From Fretibacterium sp. OH1220_COT-178 (GTDB lineage Bacteria > Synergistota > Synergistia > Synergistales > Aminobacteriaceae), in the NCBI RefSeq assembly GCF_003860125.1, contig NZ_RQYL01000022.1, forward strand, positions 1-64,000: 64,000 nucleotides of DNA, written 5' to 3'. The translations under genes and the position numbers were made by a program. Positions 16,959 through 24,395 of the stretch are shown piece after piece (the first letter of the stretch is position 1; each line of letters starts with the position of its first letter). Under the pieces are notes generated by a model. It was given only the letters and a program-made list of their open reading frames with translations. It was not told the origin of the DNA and searched no databases.

Positions 16959-18977
16959 CTACGCAAAGCCAAGTTTTGGGGATTTGGCCTCCTCAACCCT
17001 TTCCGGAGCCTCCAGGTCCTCGGGCAGGAAGGTTTGGATCGCCAGGTCCGTGACGGAATCCGGAGGAAGATCGAGCAGGCGATCGGCCTGGCGCATCTCG
17101 GCCCGCTCCACCAGGTTTCGAACAAAACGTCCGTTGCCGAAGTCCGGTTCACCCGCCGCCCTCTCCAGAAGAACCCGAGCTCGCTCCAGGGTCTCCGGCC
17201 CGGCCCTGCGGCCCCTCTTCTTCAGGATGAGGCCGAAGATCTCCAGGAGCTCGTCCGGCGTGTAGTCGGGGAAATCGACGTGGAAGGCCACACGGCTCTT
17301 CAGCCCCGGATTGCGCTCCACGAACTCCCTCATGCGGTCCGGGTACCCGGCGAAGACCACCACCGTGTCGTCCCGGGCGTTCTCCATCTCCTGGACGATC
17401 GTGTTGATGGCCTCGTCCCCGTAGAGCCCCCCGCGCTCGTCCACCAGGGAGTACGCCTCGTCGATGAAGAGGACCGAGCCCTTGGCCTCCCTGAACTTCT
17501 TCTTGACGATCTGCGCGGTCCAACCCACGTACTTGCCCACCAGGTCGGCCCGGCCGACCTCCACCAGGCCTCCCACGGAGAGCAGCCCGTTGTCCTTCAT
17601 GATCTGCGCCATGAGGCGGGCGACGGTCGTCTTGGCCGTGCCGGGGTTCCCGGCGAAGACCATGTGCATCGACGGCCTTTTGGTGCCGATCCCCCGATCC
17701 GCAAACAGCTTTTGAGCTTTGTGGAACCGAACGGCCTGCAGGATGACCTCCTTGACGGGCCGGAGCCCCGCCATCTCCATCAGGTCCCTGTAGGCGTCCC
17801 CCTTGGGTTTGGACACCCTCTTGGTGCCCTCGGTGGCCAGGTTGCGGTACTGGACGTGGAGCTCGGTTTTGAGATAGCTGTCGTACCATTTATCGAACAG
17901 CGTGTTGAGGCCGGTGGTGAGGTGGCCGGAGTCCGGCCGGGGCAGGGCCTTGAGGAGGGACGTGCAGTCCTTGACGCCGTTCTTTCCGGCCAGCCGCCTC
18001 AGGTATCCCCGGGCCGCACGATTGAAGACGATCTCCTCGTCCAACCTGACAAAGGTGATATTGGGGAGCTCCTCCATCAGTCGATGGTACAGCCGCTCGT
18101 CCGACCGCCGCATCTCCAGGATGGTGAGGGTGTCGCGGCGAAATTCGGCCACCTTCTCGCCCAGGGATGCGACAAACTCGAAAGAGGCGCTGGCATACTG
18201 CGACTCTTCTGCAAACTCTCCCGTAAGGGACAGCACCAGAGCACACCCCTTTTGGGACTGATAGATGTCGTTCAGTTTCCTTGCGTAATAGCTGCTGTCG
18301 GGGCTCAGGTTCAGGACACAGTACCGTTTGCCCAGCAGGCGACGCCTTTGGAGCAGGGCCCCCAGCAGTAGTTCCCGCATGGAGTGGCGGACTTTAGGGT
18401 CGTCCGAGGCCAGGACGTAATGAACCGGGTTTCCCACGAAGTTCTTTGGGGCACGAGGGTCGAAGATCCGCTCGATCTCCGGCCTGAAGGAGGCACCGCA
18501 GAGCAGGCGGCTCGCTTCGGTGAGGGCCGCTCTCTTCGTGAGTGGCTCGGGAATCAGCATCTCGCTGCATTCGCTGCAGCGACAGCCATCGATAAAATCC
18601 ATGTCGAGGTCTGACTTGTACCCGTCATCGTCCTCGATGTAATCCCTCCTGTCGGCGCCATACAACATCCTGGAGAACTCCCTTATAGTGGTCTCCTCGA
18701 AGTCGGTAATCCTGCCCTGGAGCTCTATCTTCCTGCAGAAGTGAGCCAACCCCCTCATCAGGTCGAACCACTCCGCGGTACTGGCCTCCACAAACACCGC
18801 AGCCCCGATAGAGACCTTCCGGTCCTGGATCTCGGACACGAAAAAGTTCATCTCTCCCCTGAATCTCTCGTTGGCCTCCACAGTCCCTTCCTTGATCCTG
18901 GCCCTGGTTTTCCTCATCTTTTGCTCGCTGCTCTCCAATGCCCTGTCGCTCTCCATCTCGATCTTATAGAACAGCAT
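16959..18977 (-). CDS. AAA+ ATPase of the CbxX/CfqX (CbbX-like) clade with unusual N-terminus
   Basis: The C-terminal ~280 residues form an AAA+ module of the CbxX/CfqX clade, whose members remodel target proteins as ring assemblies. Walker A GNPGTAKTT lies at ~443-451, the pore-loop region GKYVGWTAQIVKKKF follows, and Walker B VLFIDEAYS is near 501. The first ~400 residues are not a family I recognise; they hold a CRCSEC cluster near residue 132 and look like a degenerate second nucleotide-binding module (VRHSMRELLLGAL, RYCVLNLSPDSSYYARKL). The ATG at 18977 is favoured because GGGAGG lies 9 bp upstream. The gene shares its leader and promoter-like motif with the ankyrin gene upstream. Targets are unknown; a role in an accessory or defence island is inference. 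Confidence 0.8.
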   Translation of the reverse strand: MLFYKIEMESDRALESSEQKMRKTRARIKEGTVEANERFRGEMNFFVSEIQDRKVSIGAAVFVEASTAEWFDLMRGLAHFCRKIELQGRITDFEETTIREFSRMLYGADRRDYIEDDDGYKSDLDMDFIDGCRCSECSEMLIPEPLTKRAALTEASRLLCGASFRPEIERIFDPRAPKNFVGNPVHYVLASDDPKVRHSMRELLLGALLQRRRLLGKRYCVLNLSPDSSYYARKLNDIYQSQKGCALVLSLTGEFAEESQYASASFEFVASLGEKVAEFRRDTLTILEMRRSDERLYHRLMEELPNITFVRLDEEIVFNRAARGYLRRLAGKNGVKDCTSLLKALPRPDSGHLTTGLNTLFDKWYDSYLKTELHVQYRNLATEGTKRVSKPKGDAYRDLMEMAGLRPVKEVILQAVRFHKAQKLFADRGIGTKRPSMHMVFAGNPGTAKTTVARLMAQIMKDNGLLSVGGLVEVGRADLVGKYVGWTAQIVKKKFREAKGSVLFIDEAYSLVDERGGLYGDEAINTIVQEMENARDDTVVVFAGYPDRMREFVERNPGLKSRVAFHVDFPDYTPDELLEIFGLILKKRGRRAGPETLERARVLLERAAGEPDFGNGRFVRNLVERAEMRQADRLLDLPPDSVTDLAIQTFLPEDLEAPERVEEAKSPKLGFA

Positions 18978-19011
18978 CGTCATCATCCTCCCATTATTCT
19001 CGATAGGAGGA

Positions 19012-19037
19012 AGTATACGGGTCCCCATGCACCGATA
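19012..19037 (-). promoter_or_regulatory. Shared promoter-like motif, copy 1 (AAA+ gene)
   Basis: On the minus strand TATCGGTGC is followed after 11 bp by TATACT, a good -10 hexamer. The same two blocks with the same spacing precede the ankyrin gene (19659-19684) and the small gene at 23991-24275 (24316-24341). Motif start to gene start is about 35-40 bp downstream of the TATACT. Confidence 0.6.
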
Positions 19038-19095
19038 TCAGTACATGGAGAACCCTATCGGTCTTCATTTTTCGGAAAAAAGGGGGGGAAGTTGC

Positions 19096-19624
19096 TTAAA
19101 TGGGACTGGAACGTTCGAGCATCTGAAGGACATCCGTGCCCTCAAGCGCTGTGTTTTCCCTCGCGTAATCGATGGCATGCCACAGAGGACTCATTTCCTC
19201 GATGTCCGCTCCAAATTGGAGCAGCAGCTTGACCGTCTCAAGATCGGTGCCGCGTGAAGCCGCCAATGCCAGGGGTGTCATGGCGCTCAGGTTCTGGATG
19301 TTGACCTTAGCACCGGCTTCAAGCAGTGCCGACACGACCTCGGGAGTATTGTGGACTACCGCCTCGAACAAGGGGGGTGGTGAGGAAACGCATATTCTTG
19401 TTATTTTGGTACAGGAGGACGCCATGGGCGTTGACGTCCGCGCCCTTTTTGATCTGTTCTACGACCTCCTCGAGCGCTCCGTAATGGCAGAGCAGGGCAA
19501 ATTCATTGGGAGGAACCGGAAAAACTTCCTTCCCATCCTTATTGCCCGGCTGCGTTTCCTCCGCCGTCCACTCGCGTCTGTCCCAAACTCCGCCCCCTTC
19601 GGCCTTGTTCCTTGAGTGCACCAT
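19096..19624 (-). pseudogene. Ankyrin-repeat protein gene with a +1 frameshift in a G6/C6 tract
   Basis: Two overlapping frames together encode one ankyrin-repeat protein. The first part (from the ATG at 19624) ends its good homology at CHYGALEEVVEQIKKGADVN and NNKNMRFLTTPL. The second frame then continues with LFEAVVHNTPEVVSALLEAG, KVN, and TPLALAASRGTDLETVKLLL. The frames join at a run of six C (minus strand; G6 at 19372-19377). With five C the protein reads LTTPLFEAVV, a perfect ankyrin helix pair. The intact product would be ~176 residues with about three repeats. The break may be a real mutation, a phase-variable tract or a sequencing error. The start is chosen from GGGAGGG 8 bp upstream, the same layout as in the AAA+ gene. 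Confidence 0.8.
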
Positions 19625-19658
19625 GCCCATCACCCTCCCATGATTTTTGACGAGAGGG

Positions 19659-19684
19659 AGTATACAGAACCCCCCGCACCGATA
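19659..19684 (-). promoter_or_regulatory. Shared promoter-like motif, copy 2 (ankyrin gene)
   Basis: TATCGGTGC, 11 bp, then TATACT on the minus strand, with spacing identical to the copy at 19012-19037. The downstream leader, with ATGGGAGG, TGATG and then ATG, is also shared with the AAA+ gene. Confidence 0.6.
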
Positions 19685-19730
19685 CTGGGGCAGGGGGGTA
19701 ATAAACCTCACCGAAAGAGAAAGCGCAGCT

Positions 19731-20792
19731 TTAAGAACCCAATTTACTCCAGGTCTTTTGTTTGAGCAGTTCGGCAATTTTTTCCGTGCTCTCTGGCAGA
19801 GGTTTTCCAAGAAAATCTGTTAATTTAAAAATCTTTTCGCGTTGAATCCAACTGTCTATTGCTTTAAAATCCGTCTCATAGAAGTTATCGACCAAGAAAA
19901 ACCTTTGAGGTGAGGCCAGAAGATTATGCCCCAATGTCTTGGCTCTATCGATAGCTTTTCGAATACGATTCTTCTCCTCATCCGTTGGTCGATATTCAGG
20001 TTTTTCAGGTTGGAACGCCAATTTCTCCAAGGAGCCGTTCCGCGATTCCACGACCACGATCTTCTCGATTTTGCCTATGGCCCGAACGGCCTTATTGGCA
20101 TAAAGGCCTATGTAGCTTTGCCCTTTCCAGCCTTTATCTGCTCCGTTGTAGTACAGATTCAGTTCTTTATTGAGTTCCATGCTGCTGCCTGAAGTATGCG
20201 CACGCATCCTGTTCTCAGCGTCTGAAATAAGTTCGCTATCATAGCAATACTCTTGATAGTCGTTAATTATTTCTGTTATAAGAGGATCTTTTTCGTCGAC
20301 AACCTCGAAAGCAGCTTCTATCAAATCGTCAAACAGAATGTGTTTGTGTTCAACAAATTCTTTATTTTGATCTTTACAGTTTGTATTGAGTTGTGCATTA
20401 CAATTCCTGATTAGAGTTTCCAACTCTCTTTTCTCGTTATCTGGCATTGGCCCTGAGGATAGAGTCAACAGCCGTTTATATTTGTATCTTTCATTTTCAA
20501 ACCCGTCTAAATGGTTCTCCAGCTGTTTTAAATCAAAGTGATCACCGCGTTTTGTCTCTATAAGGATTTTGAAGCCGGGTTGAGAAATAACGGCGTCTGG
20601 TATGCTTTTTTTATCCTTTTTCTGCAAAGCCAGAGATAATTCAAGGTCCTCGTTTTGAAAGAAACCAAGAGTCCTGAAAAAATTAAAAAATATTCTGGGT
20701 GAAAGATCGTAAAGCCTTGAAATCAGGAGCAGCGTATTCGCCGTAGCCACATTTTCTTTTTGGTGATAGCGTTGAAAATAGTGCACCTTCAT
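19731..20792 (-). CDS. PD-(D/E)XK nuclease-like protein of unknown family
   Basis: The 353-residue cytoplasmic protein has a core matching the PD-(D/E)XK nuclease motif: IPDAVIS with D66, then ILIETKRG with E79 and K81 on the next strand. N-terminal residues 1-50 (TLLLISRLYDLSPRIFFNFF) resemble the leader of restriction-like proteins. The C-terminal half, including QSYIGLYANKAVRAIGKIEK, is unrecognised. The gene is clearly AT-richer than its neighbours and uses A/T-ending codons, a sign of recent transfer. AAGGGGAT precedes the ATG at 20792. It could be a restriction or other defence nuclease; no methyltransferase lies beside it. The nuclease fold is a fairly safe call from the motif, the role is not. 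Confidence 0.6.
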   Translation of the reverse strand: MKVHYFQRYHQKENVATANTLLLISRLYDLSPRIFFNFFRTLGFFQNEDLELSLALQKKDKKSIPDAVISQPGFKILIETKRGDHFDLKQLENHLDGFENERYKYKRLLTLSSGPMPDNEKRELETLIRNCNAQLNTNCKDQNKEFVEHKHILFDDLIEAAFEVVDEKDPLITEIINDYQEYCYDSELISDAENRMRAHTSGSSMELNKELNLYYNGADKGWKGQSYIGLYANKAVRAIGKIEKIVVVESRNGSLEKLAFQPEKPEYRPTDEEKNRIRKAIDRAKTLGHNLLASPQRFFLVDNFYETDFKAIDSWIQREKIFKLTDFLGKPLPESTEKIAELLKQKTWSKLGS

Positions 20793-20879
20793 GACTGATC
20801 CCCTTTACAATTTCCAGTCCAAGATTATTCCTGCGTTCTCCCTCGAAAACTCAACAGCCGCACTGCCATGAGGACTGCG

Positions 20880-22862
20880 TCACGCCTCCTCTCCCAGCAA
20901 ATCCCTCCATCCCTCGTAGAGCATCACCATCGCCAGGGTGTCCAGCTCGCAATACTTCAGCAGAGCGCTGCGAATCTCGCCACGCTCGTAGTCGCCCATT
21001 TCCTCAAACTGCATCCGCGCGTAGGCGGTCAGGGCCGCCCCTCCGTCGCGCAGTTCGTCGTCGTCGCTCAACAGGCGAAGGTCCTTGTCCGAAGCATCCC
21101 GAAACATCCGCGGCAGACGCCTGTAGGGATCCAGGACAATCCCATTCTCCATCTCCACCCAACGCCAATCCTTGAAGTTCAGGCTTCGTATTCCGCCCGC
21201 GGCCCCGTAGATCGGCCGGGAATACTTCTCCTGAAGGAAGCGCGACCGGTTCAGGATGGCGGGCAGAACCTGCTTGATGGAGTTGGAGCCCCCGGTCGCC
21301 GGGTCGTAGTAATAGCGTTTGACCAGTTCCCACAGGTCCACCATGTCGCGTTCGCCCTCCCAGGGCTTTACAGCATTCTTCACGGAATGGGTGATCGATC
21401 GGATGAAGGCACAAAGCTCCTCCCTGTCCGGAATCGAGGCGTCCGCAAGAAGCTGGTTGTGGATCAGGTTCAAGAATGTATTCTCGTGGTTGGAGTAACG
21501 AAAGATGGTCCCGGAGTCCCGATCCAGCTCCTCTCGAAGCCGCCTCAGGAATGCGTAGTTGGGAAAGATACCGCGCTCCGTATTCAGATACTCCCCGCAG
21601 TGCTCCACCGTTCCGTCCCGATGGACCGCATGATGCGAAAATTGGAAGGCTATCCCCTCGTAGGGACGCCGTCCGGCGTTGAAGGGGATAGCGACCATGG
21701 TCGTTTCGAAGTCGATAAAATGGAGGGGAAAACACCAGCCAGCCATCTCCCGACGGAGGTTCTCCCGGTCGATCCAAGCGGATCGGTCACCGTTTCGGTG
21801 CTTCTCCACCTGCATCCACTGGCGCTCACTGGGCGAAAGTCCCGGCTTTCCGTCGGGGTGCGGGGCCACGTCCTCCTTTCCAAGGTCGGTCATCCTCACC
21901 TTGCCGGCCTTGAGCAAGTCGGATTTTCGTCTGAAATTCCAGATGTTCAGCACGGTCTCGGTCTCAAAGTCCTTTGCCTTCCACCCCAGGCAGTCCCGCC
22001 AACACTCTTTTTTCCCATTCTTCAGTCCTGCGGCTTCCTCCTCGGGCGTGGCCTGAAACTCGCAGCCCGCGCAGGCTGTCGATACGGGAACGGAAATTTT
22101 GATGTCGGAGGCGTAGTGATGGGCATAAAAATCCACCATGGCCTCAAACGTCATTTCTTTGTCCGCCTGCGCATATATTTTGTCGCACAGGTCGTCCACG
22201 TTTACATGACAAAGGATGGAGGGGAACAGGTCCGCATCGCTCAGGCCGGGATCGGTCACAACGGACTTCCGGCCGTCCTGGCCCCGCACGACCCGGAATT
22301 TCTGGTTCAATCCGTCCCGCGGGCAGAGCGCGGATTTGTCCGCCATCGTCAGATGGGCTCGCACCGTATATTGCGGCAATGCTCGACAGACGACGTATTT
22401 CTGAAAGGCAACGTCGTAAAGATAGGGTCTCCAGGAGGATGTGATCCCGCCCTGTTTTCCCAGAAAAGGAGAGCTCCCGTACGAATCGAAGGACTTGGCC
22501 TTCACCTCGTAGAGGTCGAGGCGTTCCCCCTTCTTCACCAGAATATCGGCGCGGATAAAGAAATTGTCGACGGCAAAGGCGGCCTCGTAGAGCGTCACCT
22601 GCTCCTTCCGCAGATGCTCGTGGGTCCGAGCCAGAGCCTGCTCGGTGTCCAGAGTATCGATCTCATATCCACCCGGAAAGGAGCGTTTCGCCAGCTCCCC
22701 CACCTGAAAGCCTCCCTCCGCCAGGGCGAGAAGAAAACTGTCGTCCAGGCTTTGGTTGGCGTACTCGGGCTTGCCCGTGTAAAAGAGCTTGGCGGGACAC
22801 TCCAGAGCGAGCTTGAAGCGGGATTTCGTCAGGCAGCGGGTCAATCCGTATCCCTCCGTCAT
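20880..22862 (-). CDS. DUF2779 family protein: RecB/Cas4-like nuclease fused to a DEDD exonuclease-like domain
   Basis: The 660-residue protein belongs to the DUF2779 family. The N-terminal half looks like a RecB/Cas4-type nuclease: a first cysteine in LECPAKLFY (C22), active-site D106 and E119-V-K121 (RADILVKKG, LYEVKAKS), and a likely Fe-S cluster formed by C264, C267, C287 and C291 together with C22. The C-terminal half starts with HFIDFETT (D384, E386), the first motif of DEDD exonucleases, and ends with YCELDTLAMV, which fits motif III. It starts 29 bp after the WYL regulator stop, so the two genes are probably co-transcribed. A nucleic-acid-processing or defence role is likely from domains and context. 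The start lacks a strong Shine-Dalgarno. Confidence 0.8.
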   Translation of the reverse strand: MTEGYGLTRCLTKSRFKLALECPAKLFYTGKPEYANQSLDDSFLLALAEGGFQVGELAKRSFPGGYEIDTLDTEQALARTHEHLRKEQVTLYEAAFAVDNFFIRADILVKKGERLDLYEVKAKSFDSYGSSPFLGKQGGITSSWRPYLYDVAFQKYVVCRALPQYTVRAHLTMADKSALCPRDGLNQKFRVVRGQDGRKSVVTDPGLSDADLFPSILCHVNVDDLCDKIYAQADKEMTFEAMVDFYAHHYASDIKISVPVSTACAGCEFQATPEEEAAGLKNGKKECWRDCLGWKAKDFETETVLNIWNFRRKSDLLKAGKVRMTDLGKEDVAPHPDGKPGLSPSERQWMQVEKHRNGDRSAWIDRENLRREMAGWCFPLHFIDFETTMVAIPFNAGRRPYEGIAFQFSHHAVHRDGTVEHCGEYLNTERGIFPNYAFLRRLREELDRDSGTIFRYSNHENTFLNLIHNQLLADASIPDREELCAFIRSITHSVKNAVKPWEGERDMVDLWELVKRYYYDPATGGSNSIKQVLPAILNRSRFLQEKYSRPIYGAAGGIRSLNFKDWRWVEMENGIVLDPYRRLPRMFRDASDKDLRLLSDDDELRDGGAALTAYARMQFEEMGDYERGEIRSALLKYCELDTLAMVMLYEGWRDLLGEEA

Positions 22863-22890
22863 CAATGCCGCATCGTTTCGCCGTTTCGCA

Positions 22891-23907
22891 TCAGAGGCCG
22901 TAGCGTTCGGCCATCTTTTTGATATCATCCACGACCTGTTCCCGCAGTTTACGCGGGGAGACCACCTCACAGTGGTTGCCGAACTGCAGGGCAAAGAAGC
23001 GCATCCCCTCCAGGGCAGCGGTGACGCGAACCTCCATCCGGTCATCATCGAGCACGCGCATGGCGGCCCGGCTCCCGAAGGCGTCCAGCACGTCGCCCGC
23101 GCAGGAGCGGGACATCCTCAGCACCACCGTCACGGGTTTTCCCCCGAACATGAAGTGGTGTTCCTGGGCGTAGAGCGCCGCGTCGAAGCTCTTGCCGTCC
23201 CGATAGCCCGGAAGGCTTCCGATGGGACGGGCGCCGTCGTCCAGAACCGTGACGTCCGTCATGCGGTCGATCCGGTAATGGGTGAGGTTGTCGTAGCCGC
23301 CGTAGCAGCCGACCAGGTAATATTGGCCGTTGGTGCAGATCATGGCGAAGGGGTGCACGACATAGGGGCGATCGCCCCGGGGTGACAGTTCCCCGTTGAC
23401 TCCGATGGAGTTCAGGACGAAACGGAGCTGTTTTCGGTTTTCTATGGCCGCCTCGATGCGCTCCAGGTTCTCGAAGAACGCCCGGTTTCGATGGTGGGGC
23501 CAGAGGGGCAGGGAGTGGACGTGACGGAGGCGTCCTCTGAAGTGGCGGTTGACCAGGTCGGCCAGCTTTTGGATCAGGATGCCGGCTTCCTCCTGCGGGA
23601 TGTACTTGGAGGACAGCACGCTGTCGATGAGGACCCGCAGCTCGACGTCCGAGAACTCCCGAGTCCGCAGATACGCGCCCCGACCGTTCTCCTCGTAGGT
23701 GCTGATGTCCCAGCCCAGCTCGCACAGCAGCGAGATGTTCCGCCCCACTGCGTTGCGTGCCGCACTCAGGCCGTAATCGGCCTCGAGCTTTTGGATGATC
23801 GCCCCGGAGGTCAGGGGATGTTCCTCGTCGGAATAGTCCTTCTGGACCTGGAGGATGCAGAGGGGTAGCGCGCTCCTCCCCCCAATGCTCCCGCCGGCGC
23901 AGCGCAC
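22891..23907 (-). CDS. WYL-domain transcriptional regulator
   Basis: The ~338-residue regulator has an N-terminal winged helix-turn-helix (LCILQVQKDYSDEEHPLT followed by NAVGRNISLLCELGWDI). A WYL ligand-binding domain is present around PFAMICTNGQYYLVGCYGG and DNLTHYRIDRMTDV, and the usual C-terminal extension follows (LQFGNHCEVVSPRKLREQV). WYL proteins bind nucleotides or nucleic acid and often control defence operons. I favour the GTG at 23907 because GGAGG lies 9 bp upstream and the protein then begins close to the helix-turn-helix; an ATG at 23961 is also possible. It is followed by the DUF2779 nuclease gene, which it likely regulates. Confidence 0.85.
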   Translation of the reverse strand: MRCAGGSIGGRSALPLCILQVQKDYSDEEHPLTSGAIIQKLEADYGLSAARNAVGRNISLLCELGWDISTYEENGRGAYLRTREFSDVELRVLIDSVLSSKYIPQEEAGILIQKLADLVNRHFRGRLRHVHSLPLWPHHRNRAFFENLERIEAAIENRKQLRFVLNSIGVNGELSPRGDRPYVVHPFAMICTNGQYYLVGCYGGYDNLTHYRIDRMTDVTVLDDGARPIGSLPGYRDGKSFDAALYAQEHHFMFGGKPVTVVLRMSRSCAGDVLDAFGSRAAMRVLDDDRMEVRVTAALEGMRFFALQFGNHCEVVSPRKLREQVVDDIKKMAERYGL

Positions 23908-23990
23908 GGGCGACCACCTCCGTGTGGATTTTTCACAAAAGACGGCTTGTATCCCCGACATTTTAGCAGAAGGATCCGCCCATTCGCCAG

Positions 23991-24275
23991 TCAGACCTTG
24001 AGTCCGTACTCCGCAAGATACCGTTCCGTCAGTTCGAACTCGCCTTTGCTGGGTTGGTGGAGTTTTTTACGGCCCGGTGCCGGGGGCAGGGAGAGGCCGG
24101 CCATGGTCAAAAGTGCCCTGATGGGCGCCCAGTCGTCCTCAAAACCCCAGGGATGGATATGGTCGGCAGCTGTATGACTCTCCTGGTCCGCACAGGTGAG
24201 AGTCGCCCGGATCAAGGCCATTTCCGTATTGTTTTTCAGAACGTCCTCAATTGTCCAATCTCTCTTCATCTCCAT
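23991..24275 (-). CDS. Small hypothetical protein
   Basis: The predicted 94-residue acidic soluble protein begins MEMKRDWTIEDVLKNNTEM. It has no signal peptide or membrane segment and no family I recognise. It contains a Trp/His-rich middle (HIHPWGFEDDWAPIRALL) and a basic patch, PGRKKLHQPSKG. GAGGAGG lies 9 bp before the ATG at 24275, and the shared promoter-like motif lies 40 bp upstream. It is 83 bp upstream of the WYL gene on the same strand and may be the first gene of that operon. Shared regulation with the ankyrin and AAA+ genes is inferred from the motif. Confidence 0.6.
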   Translation of the reverse strand: MEMKRDWTIEDVLKNNTEMALIRATLTCADQESHTAADHIHPWGFEDDWAPIRALLTMAGLSLPPAPGRKKLHQPSKGEFELTERYLAEYGLKV

Positions 24276-24315
24276 CACAGCCCGCCTCCTCTGAAGGACC
24301 TTGTCGAACACCCGC

Positions 24316-24341
24316 AGCATACAGCAGGGGCTGCACCGATA
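24316..24341 (-). promoter_or_regulatory. Shared promoter-like motif, copy 3 (small gene / WYL operon)
   Basis: TATCGGTGC, 11 bp, then TATGCT on the minus strand. The first block is identical to the other two copies, the spacing is the same, and one base differs in the -10-like hexamer. It overlaps the hairpin at 24325-24356. Confidence 0.5.
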
Positions 24342-24356
24342 ACGGCGCAGCCCCTG
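24325..24356 (-). other. Perfect 10-bp hairpin, possible terminator of the amidohydrolase gene
   Basis: CAGGGGCTGC and its complement frame a 12-nt loop, 40 bp after the amidohydrolase stop. No U-tract follows on the minus strand, so termination is uncertain. Part of the loop and 3' arm is used by the promoter-like motif. Confidence 0.4.
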
Positions 24357-24395
24357 TCCTTTTATCGACCCCTGCCGAATTTTATCCGGATCCGG

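Noticed and set aside
16959-24275. Prophage
   Set aside because: No integrase, capsid, terminase, tail or lysis gene is present, and no attachment-site repeats were seen at the island edges.
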